Origin: Firm-08 sp045541535
GTDB lineage: Bacteria > Bacillota > Clostridia > Oscillospirales > QAKW01
Direction of reading: 5' to 3'
DNA length: 18,845 bases
NCBI GenBank assembly: GCA_045541535.1
Contig: JAZQJG010000061.1
Coordinates: 1 to 18,845 of the forward strand
Part shown: positions 7,145-15,175 of the stretch, one piece after another
How the letters are laid out: every line of letters begins with the position of its first letter
Numbering within the stretch: position 1 is the first letter of the stretch
Notes under the pieces: model-generated
Told to the model about the DNA's origin: nothing
Databases searched by the model: none
The model's input: the letters and a program-made list of their open reading frames with translations, nothing else
Made by a program: the position numbers and the translations under genes

Positions 7145-7158
7145 TTAGCATATGCTAA
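7145..7158. promoter_or_regulatory. Candidate iron-repressor operator before feoA
   Basis: TTAGCATATGCTAA is a perfect 14-base palindrome overlapping the predicted transcription start. Its half-sites (GGTTAGC / GCTAA) resemble DtxR/IdeR-type operators, known regulators of iron uptake. A repressor bound here would block the promoter at 7107-7135. The regulator family is inferred from half-site resemblance only. Confidence 0.6.
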
Positions 7159-7182
7159 TCGTTTGCGAAGGGTAGGTTACAA

Positions 7183-7398
7183 ATGAACTTATTAAATGCT
7201 GAAGAAGGAAAGGAATATATCATCCGTCAGATTGAAACGGATGACGAAGAGTTGGATGCGTTTCTGTTTTCTTTGGGATGCTACAGTGGCGAGCCCATTA
7301 CGGTGATCTCTCACCTCAAGGGCGGTTGCGTGGTTTCCATCAAGGACGGCCGCTACAACATTGATTCTCAGCTGGCGGAGGCCATTATCATCGGATAA
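7183..7398 (+). CDS. feoA: Ferrous iron transport protein A
   Basis: FeoA is a small cytoplasmic SH3-like protein that works with FeoB in Fe2+ uptake. The 71-residue product has the family pattern: an early hydrophobic segment (IRQIET), the LFSLGCYSGEPITVI block and a final strand-rich part with LAEAIIIG. Length is typical of FeoA. GGTAGG lies 6 bases upstream of the ATG. The gene is first in the operon and is read from a strong promoter with an adjacent palindrome. A 100-base gap with another palindrome separates it from feoB. Confidence 0.88.
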   Translation: MNLLNAEEGKEYIIRQIETDDEELDAFLFSLGCYSGEPITVISHLKGGCVVSIKDGRYNIDSQLAEAIIIG

Positions 7399-7443
7399 TT
7401 TTCAAAAAAGCCTTTTAAGACCGGCTGATTTCTTTAGCCCCTG

Positions 7444-7463
7444 AAGTTAGCCTTCGCTAACTT
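7444..7463. promoter_or_regulatory. Second candidate operator or hairpin before feoB
   Basis: AAGTTAGC and GCTAACTT form a perfect 8-base inverted repeat with a CTTC spacer. The core TTAGC-N4-GCTAA has the same half-sites and spacing as the palindrome before feoA, pointing to the same regulator. No clear promoter is visible beside it, so it may be a roadblock or cooperative site. As RNA it would form a small stem-loop 36 bases before the feoB start. Confidence 0.5.
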
Positions 7464-7498
7464 TCGGCTTGTTATTCATTGAAACGGAGGATACATAC

Positions 7499-9538
7499 AT
7501 GAGAATTGCTTTTGCAGGCAATCCCAACAGCGGTAAGACCACTATGTTTAACGCCCTGACCGGTCGTAACGAGCGGGTAGGCAACTGGGCCGGTGTTACC
7601 GTTGACAAAAAGGAGGGCCCCATCAAAAAGAGCTTTTATGATGGAGCCCAAGAACTGATCGCTGTGGATCTGCCCGGCGCCTATTCTATGTCTCCCTTCA
7701 CCTCGGAGGAGAGCATTACCAGCGTCTACGTTAAGGAGGAGAATCCCGATGCCATCATCAACATCGTGGACGCTACCAACCTCAGCCGCAGTCTGTTCTT
7801 CACCACTCAACTTCTGGAGCTGGGCGTGCCGGTGGTGGTTGCCTTAAATAAGAGCGACATCAACGATAAAAAGGAAACCAAGATCGATACCGCGGCATTG
7901 TCTGCGGCGCTGGGCTGTCCCGTCTTTATGACGGTGTCCACCGGCAGCAGTCACGAAGGACTGGCCGAGGTGGTAAAGGCCGCCGCTTCCCTGCAGGGTA
8001 AGGAGCAAAAGGCTCCCTATCAGCAGGGCGAGGTAGACCTTAGCGATAAAAAGGCGGTGGAAGCCGCCGACAGAAAGCGCTTTGCTTACGTAAACGATCT
8101 GGTTAAAAAGGTGGAGACCCGTAAGGTGCGCACCAATCAAAGAAATGCTCAGGACAAGATCGACGCCATCCTCACCAATAAATGGCTGGGCATTCCCATC
8201 TTCGCCGTGGTGATGTTTTTGGTGTTCCAGATCTCCCAGGCATGGCTGGGCGTGTGGATCGCCGAGGGCTATGAGTTTGAAAACGGCACCACCATTCCCG
8301 GTCTGGTTACCTTTATTGAAATGTTTCAGGAATGGGTGGGCGGCCTGCTGGAGGGTGCCAATCCTTTGCTGACCGCTCTGTTGGTGGACGGTGTGATCGG
8401 CGGTGTGGGCGCCGTCGTTGGCTTCCTTCCCTTGGTTATGGTAATGTACTTCCTCATTGCCCTGTTGGAGGATTGCGGTTATATGGCCCGCGTCAGCGTG
8501 GTGCTGGATCCCATCTTTAAAAAGGTGGGTCTGTCCGGTAAATCCGTCATTCCCTTTGTCATCGGCACCGGTTGTGCCATTCCCGGCGTTATGGCGTGCC
8601 GCACCATCCGCAACGAGCGGGAGCGCCGAGCCACCGCTATGCTTACGCCCTTTATGCCCTGCGGCGCAAAGCTCCCGGTCATCTCCCTCTTTGCAGGCGC
8701 CTTCTTCGGGGATGCCTCTTGGGTGGGTACGCTGATGTATTTTGCAGGTATTCTGATCATTTTCCTCGGCGCACTGCTCATCAACAAGATCACCGGTTAT
8801 AAACACAGAAAATCCTTCTTTATTATTGAACTGCCCGAGTACAAGGTACCCAGCTTCTGGAGAGCCTTCAAGTCGATGTGCGCCCGTGGTTGGTCCTATA
8901 TCGTCAAGGCGGCTACCATCATTCTGCTGTGTAACACCGCCGTGCAGATCATGCAGACCTTCACCTGGAAATTCACGCCCACCGAAACGGCGGATACCTC
9001 CATTCTGGCCTCCATCGCCGGTCCCTTTGCCTATTTGTTGGTACCGGTGGTGGGCGTGCTGTCCTGGCAGTTGGCCGCCGCCGCCATCACCGGCTTTATC
9101 GCCAAGGAAAACGTGGTGGGCACCCTGGCCGTCTGCTTTGTGGGTCTTGAAAATCTCATTGATACGGAAGAACTGGCCCTGATGGAAGGCGCCGGCGCCG
9201 ACGTTGCCGCCGCTTTCGCCATTACCAAGGTGGCAGCACTTGCTTACCTGATGTTCAACCTCTTCTCCCCGCCCTGCTTTGCCGCCATCGGCGCTATGAA
9301 TGCGGAAATGAAGAGCGGTAAATGGCTGTGGGGCGGCATCGCCCTGCAACTGGGCGTTGGCTATACCGTAGGCTTTTTGGTGTACCAGATCGGTACCCTT
9401 CTCACCGCCGGTACCGTGGGCGCAGGCTTCCTGCCCGGTTTCATTGCCGTAGTGGCTATGGTGGGTGTGGTCTTGTTCCTCATTGCTAACACCGAGAAAA
9501 AGTTCGCCGCCGAATATGCGTTGAAAGGCAAGAAGTAA
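7499..9538 (+). CDS. feoB: Ferrous iron transport protein B
   Basis: FeoB is the membrane Fe2+ transporter with an N-terminal GTPase domain. In the 679-residue product, G1 is GNPNSGKT at 7-14, G3 is DLPG at 57-60 and G4 is NKSD at 117-120. The membrane part starts near residue 230 and holds two gate repeats; the family motifs LLEDCGYMARV, GTGCAIPGVMACRTI and TPFMPCGAKLPV are all present with their cysteines (326, 359, 388). CGGAGG lies 8 bases before the ATG at 7499; an upstream in-frame ATG at 7469 has no such site and overlaps the hairpin region. The downstream Cys-rich protein starts one base after the stop. Length is normal for clostridial FeoB. Confidence 0.96.
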   Translation: MRIAFAGNPNSGKTTMFNALTGRNERVGNWAGVTVDKKEGPIKKSFYDGAQELIAVDLPGAYSMSPFTSEESITSVYVKEENPDAIINIVDATNLSRSLFFTTQLLELGVPVVVALNKSDINDKKETKIDTAALSAALGCPVFMTVSTGSSHEGLAEVVKAAASLQGKEQKAPYQQGEVDLSDKKAVEAADRKRFAYVNDLVKKVETRKVRTNQRNAQDKIDAILTNKWLGIPIFAVVMFLVFQISQAWLGVWIAEGYEFENGTTIPGLVTFIEMFQEWVGGLLEGANPLLTALLVDGVIGGVGAVVGFLPLVMVMYFLIALLEDCGYMARVSVVLDPIFKKVGLSGKSVIPFVIGTGCAIPGVMACRTIRNERERRATAMLTPFMPCGAKLPVISLFAGAFFGDASWVGTLMYFAGILIIFLGALLINKITGYKHRKSFFIIELPEYKVPSFWRAFKSMCARGWSYIVKAATIILLCNTAVQIMQTFTWKFTPTETADTSILASIAGPFAYLLVPVVGVLSWQLAAAAITGFIAKENVVGTLAVCFVGLENLIDTEELALMEGAGADVAAAFAITKVAALAYLMFNLFSPPCFAAIGAMNAEMKSGKWLWGGIALQLGVGYTVGFLVYQIGTLLTAGTVGAGFLPGFIAVVAMVGVVLFLIANTEKKFAAEYALKGKK

Positions 9539-9539
9539 G

Positions 9540-9704
9540 ATGGAAAACGTTGTTTTGATCATTGTATTACTTGCCATCGTGGCAGGCGCCGCCTGGTACG
9601 TCATCCGCGCCAAAAAGAGCGGAAAAAAGTGCATCGGTTGCCCCGACAGCAATACCTGCTCCGGCAACTGCGGCAGTTGTTGCAGTTGTGAAAACAAAAA
9701 ATAA
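9540..9704 (+). CDS. FeoB-associated Cys-rich membrane protein
   Basis: A 54-residue protein starting one base after feoB. Residues 4-23 form a single hydrophobic segment (VVLIIVLLAIVAGAAWYVI), followed by a basic stretch (RAKKSGKK) and a C-terminal tail with seven cysteines: 31, 34, 40, 44, 47, 48 and 50. This matches the small Cys-rich proteins found next to feoB in many Bacillota (FeoB_associated family). The basic stretch after the helix suggests that the Cys tail is cytoplasmic, where it could bind iron as it leaves FeoB. The precise role is not established. The ribosome binding site lies inside the end of feoB (AAAGGC), consistent with translational coupling. Confidence 0.85.
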   Translation: MENVVLIIVLLAIVAGAAWYVIRAKKSGKKCIGCPDSNTCSGNCGSCCSCENKK

Positions 9705-9716
9705 CCTCTTCCTATA

Positions 9717-9762
9717 AAAAAGAGTGCCCTGTAATTCGTTACAGGCACTCTTTTACTTTTTG
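9717..9762 (+). terminator. Intrinsic terminator after the feo operon
   Basis: GAGTGCC-CTGTAA pairs with TTACAG-GCACTC around a TTCG loop with a single bulged C, flanked by an A run on the left and CTTTTACTTTTT on the right. It separates the feo operon from the sugar transporter promoter. Confidence 0.85.
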
Positions 9763-9769
9763 CGACATC

Positions 9770-9798
9770 TTGTAATCAGGAAAGAAAAGGTATATAAT
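9770..9798 (+). promoter_or_regulatory. Sigma-A promoter of the sugar transporter operon
   Basis: TTGTAA at 9770-9775 and a perfect TATAAT at 9793-9798 are 17 bases apart. The start point would be near 9805, 30 bases before the first ATG. No clear operator or catabolite-repression site was recognised nearby. Confidence 0.75.
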
Positions 9799-9834
9799 AC
9801 CCTTGTAAAACCACGTCGGAAAGGACGGATACAT

Positions 9835-10920
9835 ATGAAGGTTACTCTGCAAAATTTGACAAAAGCGTTCCCCTCCCGTAACAAAAAGCAGCCGGAGCCC
9901 GTGCTGGCGGTCAATGATTTTACGCTGGAGATCGGGGACGGGCAACTGGTGGCGTTGTTGGGCCCCTCCGGCTGCGGCAAATCCACCATTCTTAATTTGC
10001 TCTCCGGTCTGCTTGTGCCCACCGGCGGCACCATTCTTTTCGGGGAGGACGACGTGACGAGCCTGCCTCCTGAAAACCGTGGGGTGGGACTGGTGTTTCA
10101 AAACTATGCCCTTTATCCCCATCTGACGGTGATGCAAAACATTACCTTCCCTCTGGAAAACCGCAAGGGTAAGGACAAACTCACCAAACAACAAATGGCC
10201 GATATGGCGTATGAAGTTGCCAAATTGGTGCAGATCGATCAACTGATGAATCGCAAGCCGGCCGAACTTTCCGGCGGTCAGCAACAGCGGGTAGCCATTG
10301 CCCGCGCCCTGGTTAAGGAGCCCCGTATTTTACTGCTGGACGAGCCCCTTTCCAATCTGGATGCCCGTTTGCGTTTGCAGACCCGGGAGGAGATCCGTCG
10401 CATCCAGCGCACCACCGGCGTTACCACTGTTTTCGTCACCCACGATCAGGAGGAGGCTATGTCCATTTCCGACAGGGTAGTGGTGATGAAGGAGGGAGTA
10501 CTCCAGCAATGTGGCAAGCCCCAACAGGTATATGACGATCCCTGCAATCTGTTTGTGGCCAAGTTTTTGGGCACCCCGCCCATCAACGTTTTTGACGGTG
10601 AGATCCGTGGCGGCAAGGTGTATATCGGCGAGGAAGCGGTGCTGACCGTAGACGCACCCGATCGGCCGGTGGACGTGGCCATCCGTCCCGAGGGCTTTAC
10701 CACCGACGGGGAAGGTGTGTTCAGTTGCGGCTGTGAACGTGTGGAGGTGATGGGCAGAGACGTCAGCGTCGTTGCCACCCATCCCGCTTTGCGCTCCGAG
10801 GTGTTCCGCGCTATTGTGGACGCCGACGAAATGCCCGACGTTTCCACCGGTGAGATCCGCTTTGGTATCAAGAAAAATAAGATTTTCATCTTTGACAAGC
10901 AAACGGGGAACAAAATATGA
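9835..10920 (+). CDS. Sugar ABC transporter ATP-binding protein (MalK/UgpC/MsmK type)
   Basis: This 361-residue cytoplasmic ATPase drives the importer encoded downstream. Walker A is GPSGCGKS at 43-50, the Q-loop is FQNYALYPHLTV at 88-99, the signature is LSGGQQQR at 145-152, Walker B is LLLDEP at 166-171 and the switch residue is His203 in THDQEEAMS. The C-terminal third (from about 240) has the FLGTPPINVF hinge and an OB/TOBE-type domain as in MalK and UgpC. Many Bacillota sugar operons lack their own ATPase and share MsmX; here it is the first gene. The ATG at 9835 follows GGAAAGGACGG and the promoter at 9770-9798. The stop overlaps the next ATG by four bases. Confidence 0.92.
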   Translation: MKVTLQNLTKAFPSRNKKQPEPVLAVNDFTLEIGDGQLVALLGPSGCGKSTILNLLSGLLVPTGGTILFGEDDVTSLPPENRGVGLVFQNYALYPHLTVMQNITFPLENRKGKDKLTKQQMADMAYEVAKLVQIDQLMNRKPAELSGGQQQRVAIARALVKEPRILLLDEPLSNLDARLRLQTREEIRRIQRTTGVTTVFVTHDQEEAMSISDRVVVMKEGVLQQCGKPQQVYDDPCNLFVAKFLGTPPINVFDGEIRGGKVYIGEEAVLTVDAPDRPVDVAIRPEGFTTDGEGVFSCGCERVEVMGRDVSVVATHPALRSEVFRAIVDADEMPDVSTGEIRFGIKKNKIFIFDKQTGNKI

Positions 10921-11804
10921 AAAATAACTGTAAGGGCTGGTTGTACCTGTTGCCTGCCATCCTGTTTCTGGGAGTATTTATGGTCTATCCTCTGATCGAC
11001 GTATTTATCTACTCTCTGGAGGAAGGGTACAACTCCGCTTCCCAAACCTATCAAGGGGTGGGGCTGTATAATTTTGCCTACGTGCTCCACGATCCCTATT
11101 TTTTGCAGGCTCTTAAAAATACCTTTATTCTGGTCATCTGTACGGTGCCCCTGTCCACGGGGCTGGGCCTGCTGATCTCGGTGGGTCTGAGCTCCATCAA
11201 AAAACTGCGGGAGCTGTTTCAAACCGTCTTTTTCCTGCCCTACGTCACCAACACGCTGGCGGTGGGTCTGGTCTTTATGATCCTTTTCAAGCAAACGCCC
11301 TACAGCGACGGCCTAATCAATACGGTGCTTTCTCTTTTCGGCATCAGCCCTGTTGATTTCATCGGCGGTCCCTATTGGGCCAAGATGCTCACCCTGTGCG
11401 TGTACACCATCTGGGTGGTAATGCCCTTTAAGGTGCTGATCCTCACCAGTGCGCTGTGCTCGGTGGATCAGAGCTATTATAATGCCGCCCGTCTGGACGG
11501 CACCTCTCCCTCCCGCATTTTTCGTAAGATCACCCTGCCCATGATCTCTCCCACCGTGTTTTATCTGGTGATCACCGGCTTTATCGGCGCCTTCAAGGCC
11601 TATTCCGATGCGGTGGCCCTCTTCGGTACCGATCTCAACGCCAGCGAGATGAACACCATCGTGGGCTATATCTACGATATGCTCTATGGGACCTCCGGCG
11701 GCTATCCCTCCTATGCGGCGGCGGCTGCCATCATCCTCTTTGCCATCGTGCTGACCATCACCTGTATCAATCTTTTGGTCAGCCGTAAAAACGTTCATTA
11801 CTAA
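10917..11804 (+). CDS. Sugar ABC transporter permease (MalF/UgpA type)
   Basis: This 295-residue membrane protein is the first of two channel subunits. About six hydrophobic segments are visible, starting with LYLLPAILFLGVFMVYPLID, a standard opening for the family. The EAA loop appears as NAARLDGTSPSRIFRKITLPMISP. It overlaps the ATPase gene as ATGA and is followed after 13 bases by the second permease, whose ribosome binding site overlaps this stop. The substrate is not determined by the sequence; glycerol-3-phosphate, maltodextrin-like and other sugar systems share this subfamily. Confidence 0.92.
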   Translation: MKNNCKGWLYLLPAILFLGVFMVYPLIDVFIYSLEEGYNSASQTYQGVGLYNFAYVLHDPYFLQALKNTFILVICTVPLSTGLGLLISVGLSSIKKLRELFQTVFFLPYVTNTLAVGLVFMILFKQTPYSDGLINTVLSLFGISPVDFIGGPYWAKMLTLCVYTIWVVMPFKVLILTSALCSVDQSYYNAARLDGTSPSRIFRKITLPMISPTVFYLVITGFIGAFKAYSDAVALFGTDLNASEMNTIVGYIYDMLYGTSGGYPSYAAAAAIILFAIVLTITCINLLVSRKNVHY

Positions 11805-11817
11805 AGGAGGTGGGCGT

Positions 11818-12681
11818 ATGGATTATGAAAAACTGGAAAAGCTGGCCACACGGAAAAAGCGGGTCAGACGCACCCTCACTTACTTCTTTTTGGCGGTGTG
11901 GGCGCTGGTGGTGCTCTTTCCCTTTTATTGGATGGTGCTCACCTCTGTAAAGGATTACGGCGCCTACAACTCCGAATGGATCCCCAAGCTGTATACCCTG
12001 TCTCCCACCTTTGACAATTATCTTTCCGCCTTTACCGAGGTGCCCTTGGGCACTTATTTTCTCAACACCGTGATCTTCACCCTGATCACCACGGCGCTGA
12101 TGCTGATGGTTACCATTCTGGCGGCCTTTGCCTTCGCCCGTCTGGATTTTCGGGGGAAGGAGCTGGTGTTCGTCCTCTTTTTGTCCTTGATGATGATCCC
12201 CGGTGAATTGGTGATCATCACCAACTTTGTCACCGTCACCGATCTCAATTTGCGTAATACCTTTACCGGTCTGATCCTGCCGTCGGTGACCTCGGTATTT
12301 TATATTTATCTGCTCAAGGAAAACTTTGCCCAGATCCCCGACGAGCTGTACCGTGCCGCTAAGGTGGACGGTACCAGCGATTTCCGTTACCTGACCAAGG
12401 TAATGGTGCCCATCTGTCGTCCCACGGTGATCACCATCACCATCTTAAAGGTGATCGAGTGTTGGAATTCTTACGTCTGGCCGCGACTGATCACCGATGA
12501 AAAGGCCTATTTTCTGGTTTCCGGCGGTATTCAGGAGATCAGGGAAAACGGCTTTGGACGGGATAATATCCCCGCTATGATGGCGGCGGTGGTGGTGATC
12601 AGCATTCCGCTGATCGTCCTCTTTCTCATCTTCCGCCGGAAGATTATGGCCGGTGTGTCGAGAGGGGGTATGAAGGGATGA
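11818..12681 (+). CDS. Sugar ABC transporter permease (MalG/UgpE type)
   Basis: This 287-residue membrane protein is the second channel subunit. It starts with a basic cytoplasmic stretch (KLATRKKRVRR) and a first helix ending VLFPFYWMVLTSVK, typical of MalG-like permeases. The EAA loop is seen as RAAKVDGTSDFRYLTKVMVPICRP. A perfect AAAGGAGG at 11803-11810 lies 7 bases before the ATG. The stop overlaps the next gene, the binding protein, as ATGA. Together with the preceding permease it would form a heterodimeric channel. Confidence 0.93.
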   Translation: MDYEKLEKLATRKKRVRRTLTYFFLAVWALVVLFPFYWMVLTSVKDYGAYNSEWIPKLYTLSPTFDNYLSAFTEVPLGTYFLNTVIFTLITTALMLMVTILAAFAFARLDFRGKELVFVLFLSLMMIPGELVIITNFVTVTDLNLRNTFTGLILPSVTSVFYIYLLKENFAQIPDELYRAAKVDGTSDFRYLTKVMVPICRPTVITITILKVIECWNSYVWPRLITDEKAYFLVSGGIQEIRENGFGRDNIPAMMAAVVVISIPLIVLFLIFRRKIMAGVSRGGMKG

Positions 12682-14279
12682 AACGCTGTCTTGCCTGCTG
12701 TTTGCTTTGCCTATTGTTGCTTACCTCTTGCCACGGCGCCAGATCCAAGGGAGCCTTTGTCCTGCCCGATACCTTTGATACCTCCCGTAACTACCAGATC
12801 TCCTTCTGGGCCAAAAACGATACCAATATGACCCAGGTCAACATTTACAAACAGGCCATTGCCGACTTTGAAGCGCTGTATCCCAATATCAAGGTTAATC
12901 TGCGCCTGTACACCGACTACGGTAAAATTTATAACGACGTCATCACCAATATCGCCACCGATACCACCCCCAACGTGTGCATTACCTATCCCGACCATAT
13001 TGCCACCTATCTCACCGGTCAGGACACGGTGGTACCGCTGGACGAGCTGTTTGCCGACGAACAGTACGGCTTGGGCGGTAGCGAGGTACGCTTCGCCGCT
13101 CCCACGGTGTCGGAGATCGTGCCCCGCTTTTTGTCCGAATGCGCCTTTGCCGGCCATCATTACGCAGTGCCCTTTATGCGCAGTACCGAGGCCTGCTACG
13201 TCAACAAGACCTACGTGGAAAAACTGGGATTCACCCTGCCCGAGACTCTGACGTGGGATTTCGTCTGGCAGGTCAGCGAGGCGGCAATGGCCAAGGATGC
13301 CGACGGTAATTTCGCCGTCAACGGCCAGAAGGTGATGATTCCCTTCCTCTACAAATCCACCGATAATATGATGATCCAGATGCTCCGGCAAAAGGGAGCG
13401 GGCTATTCCACGGCCGAGGGTAAGGTGGAGCTCTTTAACGAAACCACCGACGAGCTGTTGAAAACGGTGGCCGACCACGTGCAGAGCGGTGCTTTCAACA
13501 CCTTCAAGCTGGCAGGCTACCCCGCCAACTTCCTCAATGCGGGACAATGTATCTTTGCGGTGGATTCCACGGCGGGTGCCACCTGGATGGGCTCGGCGGC
13601 GCCCTTGGTGGATATCGACGAGGACAAATTGGTGGAATTTGAAACGGCGGTAATGACCGTACCCCAATTTGATCCCGCGCAGCCGGCTATGATCTCCCAG
13701 GGTCCTTCTATGTGCGTCTTTAATAAGGAGGATCCCCAAGAGGTATTGGCCTCCTGGCTCTTCTGTCAGTTTATGCTCACCGACGGGGTGCAGATCGCCT
13801 ATTCCCAAACCGAGGGCTATTGCCCCGTTACCACCTCCGCCCAAAACAGCGAGGTATACACCCGCTATCTTGCCGACGAGGGCAAGGACGGGGAAATGCA
13901 CTATGATATCAAGCTCAAGGCCACCAAGCTGTTGTTGAATAACATCGACCATACCTTTGTTACCCCCGTATTCAACGGCTCCGCTTCCCTGCGCAACGCC
14001 GCCGGTCAATTGATTGAAAGCGTTAACAAAAGCGTGCGTCGGAAGCAGGCGGTGGACGACGGATATCTGGAGGATCTGTACGAGGAGATGGTTTCCCTGT
14101 ATCGGCTCAATCAGATCAGCGCCACCCGCGAGCAACCGGAGCTGGGCCCCTTGCCCACGGGCGCCGTGGCGTTGTTGGCCGGTATCGGCATCTGCTGGGT
14201 AGGTATGGCGGTGTATTTGCTGTTCCAAAAGCGGCGCACTGCAAAAAAATATAAACGTATTGATTTTTCCAAAAAATGA
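12678..14279 (+). CDS. Sugar-type ABC substrate-binding lipoprotein with extra C-terminal membrane anchor
   Basis: This 533-residue extracellular binding protein (SBP_bac_1 type) is last in the transporter operon. The N-terminus is a lipoprotein signal with lipobox LTSC and Cys18. The body fits the family: ISFWAKNDTN at the start, YKQAIADFEALYPNIKVNLR, then TPNVCITYPDHIATYL and YAVPFMRSTEACYVNK. Unlike usual members (about 400-450 residues), it ends with a hydrophobic segment at about 495-517 (ALLAGIGICWVGMAVYLLF) followed by a basic tail (QKRRTAKKYKR), which should anchor the C-terminus in the membrane with the tail inside. The protein would thus be tethered at both ends. The ATG overlaps the permease stop. 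Confidence 0.88.
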   Translation: MKRCLACCLLCLLLLTSCHGARSKGAFVLPDTFDTSRNYQISFWAKNDTNMTQVNIYKQAIADFEALYPNIKVNLRLYTDYGKIYNDVITNIATDTTPNVCITYPDHIATYLTGQDTVVPLDELFADEQYGLGGSEVRFAAPTVSEIVPRFLSECAFAGHHYAVPFMRSTEACYVNKTYVEKLGFTLPETLTWDFVWQVSEAAMAKDADGNFAVNGQKVMIPFLYKSTDNMMIQMLRQKGAGYSTAEGKVELFNETTDELLKTVADHVQSGAFNTFKLAGYPANFLNAGQCIFAVDSTAGATWMGSAAPLVDIDEDKLVEFETAVMTVPQFDPAQPAMISQGPSMCVFNKEDPQEVLASWLFCQFMLTDGVQIAYSQTEGYCPVTTSAQNSEVYTRYLADEGKDGEMHYDIKLKATKLLLNNIDHTFVTPVFNGSASLRNAAGQLIESVNKSVRRKQAVDDGYLEDLYEEMVSLYRLNQISATREQPELGPLPTGAVALLAGIGICWVGMAVYLLFQKRRTAKKYKRIDFSKK

Positions 14280-14288
14280 GAGTATAAT
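14260..14288 (+). promoter_or_regulatory. Promoter for the downstream lipoprotein
   Basis: TTGATT at 14260-14265 and a perfect TATAAT at 14283-14288 are 17 bases apart. The -35 lies within the last codons of the binding-protein gene. Transcription from about 14295 would give the lipoprotein gene its own unit. Confidence 0.65.
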
Positions 14289-14325
14289 ACAATCATCCAA
14301 ATATTATTAAAAGGAGTGTATCGTT

Positions 14326-15027
14326 ATGAAAAAGATCATCGCATTGTTGCTGGCGGCCGTTATGCTGTTTTCTCTGGCAGCTTGTGCTTCCGAGGGTGAA
14401 AATGCGGAAGGCGTTATGAGCTATAAGGAATATACGGAAGCTGCGCTGGAGGCAGAGGTCACCGTGGACACTTACGTACAGGCCAAGCAGGGCTGGTGGG
14501 AAAAGGACGGCGTTGGCGTTGCCACCTTCTACACCCAGAATGAGGACGGCGCATTTTTCGTCTACGAGATGCCCTGTTCCAAGGAAGATTACGACACCAA
14601 GCTGGTCAAGGGTGCCAAGATCCGTGTCAAGGGCTTTAAGGCCGAGTGGTCCGGTGAGGTAGAGATCATTGACGCTACCTACGAGGTACTGGAGGGCAAC
14701 TACGTTGCCGAGCCCGTGGACCTGACCGACAAGCTGGGTACTGATGAGTTGATCAATTATCAAAATCAGCTGGCCACCTTTAAGGGTATGACCGTTGAGA
14801 AGATTGAGTACAAAAACGGCGAGCCCGGTGACGATATCTACGTAACGCTGGGCCTGAACGGCGCTTCCTACAGCTTCTGTGTAGAGGCCTATCTGACCGG
14901 CGCCGACACCGACGTTTACAAGGCTGTTGGCTCTTTGAAGGCCGGCGACAAGGTAGACGTGGAAGGCTTTGCCTATTGGTATGAGGGAATCAACACCCAT
15001 ATCACCGGCATCACCGCCGCAAAATAA
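14326..15027 (+). CDS. Lipoprotein with two probable OB-like domains, unknown function
   Basis: A 233-residue lipoprotein with signal MKKIIALLLAAVMLFSLAAC and Cys20 as lipid attachment site (lipobox LAAC). The mature part looks like two related halves: residues about 27-115, ending in the strands VKGAKIRVKGFKAEWSGEVEIID, and about 135-233, ending in LKAGDKVDVEGFAYWYEGINTHITGIT. In each, a strand-rich core is followed by a K/AGxKxxVxGF motif, as in OB-fold domains of exported proteins. No enzyme motif is seen. AAGGAG lies 10 bases before the ATG, and the gene has its own promoter and terminator, so it is not necessarily linked to the transporter. The fold assignment is inferred from pattern. 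Confidence 0.75.
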   Translation: MKKIIALLLAAVMLFSLAACASEGENAEGVMSYKEYTEAALEAEVTVDTYVQAKQGWWEKDGVGVATFYTQNEDGAFFVYEMPCSKEDYDTKLVKGAKIRVKGFKAEWSGEVEIIDATYEVLEGNYVAEPVDLTDKLGTDELINYQNQLATFKGMTVEKIEYKNGEPGDDIYVTLGLNGASYSFCVEAYLTGADTDVYKAVGSLKAGDKVDVEGFAYWYEGINTHITGITAAK

Positions 15028-15038
15028 ACTTGTTCAAA

Positions 15039-15069
15039 GAAAAAACTGCCCTGATGGGCAGTTTTTTTC
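15039..15069 (+). terminator. Intrinsic terminator after the lipoprotein gene
   Basis: AAAAAACTGCCC pairs with GGGCAGTTTTTT around a TGAT loop, followed by further T residues. It begins about 12 bases after the stop at 15027. Confidence 0.9.
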
Positions 15070-15076
15070 TTTGCCA

Positions 15077-15100
15077 AAAAAAGAGAAGTTTCTCTTTTTT
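15077..15100. terminator. Second, AT-rich hairpin
   Basis: AAAAAAGAGAA (15077-15087) and TTCTCTTTTTT (15090-15100) form a symmetric inverted repeat just after the first terminator. With A and T runs on both sides it could be a weak bidirectional terminator. Confidence 0.4.
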
Positions 15101-15175
15101 ATTAACTTATATGATTAAGATAAAGCTATTGATAAAGGAAGATTTGTATGTAACCTTTTTAAAGAATAAATAAAA

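Noticed and set aside
7399..7498. Riboswitch or separate promoter between feoA and feoB
   Set aside because: Apart from one 8-base inverted repeat there is no conserved riboswitch architecture, and no paired -35/-10 hexamers were found.
7844..9748. 634-codon minus-strand frame opposite feoB
   Set aside because: It lies fully antisense to feoB and crosses the Cys-rich gene and terminator; its composition (many His, Gly, Gln) is typical of a shadow frame.
12711..14300. 529-codon minus-strand frame opposite the sugar-binding protein
   Set aside because: It is antisense to a well-supported gene and has no start signal or recognisable domain.
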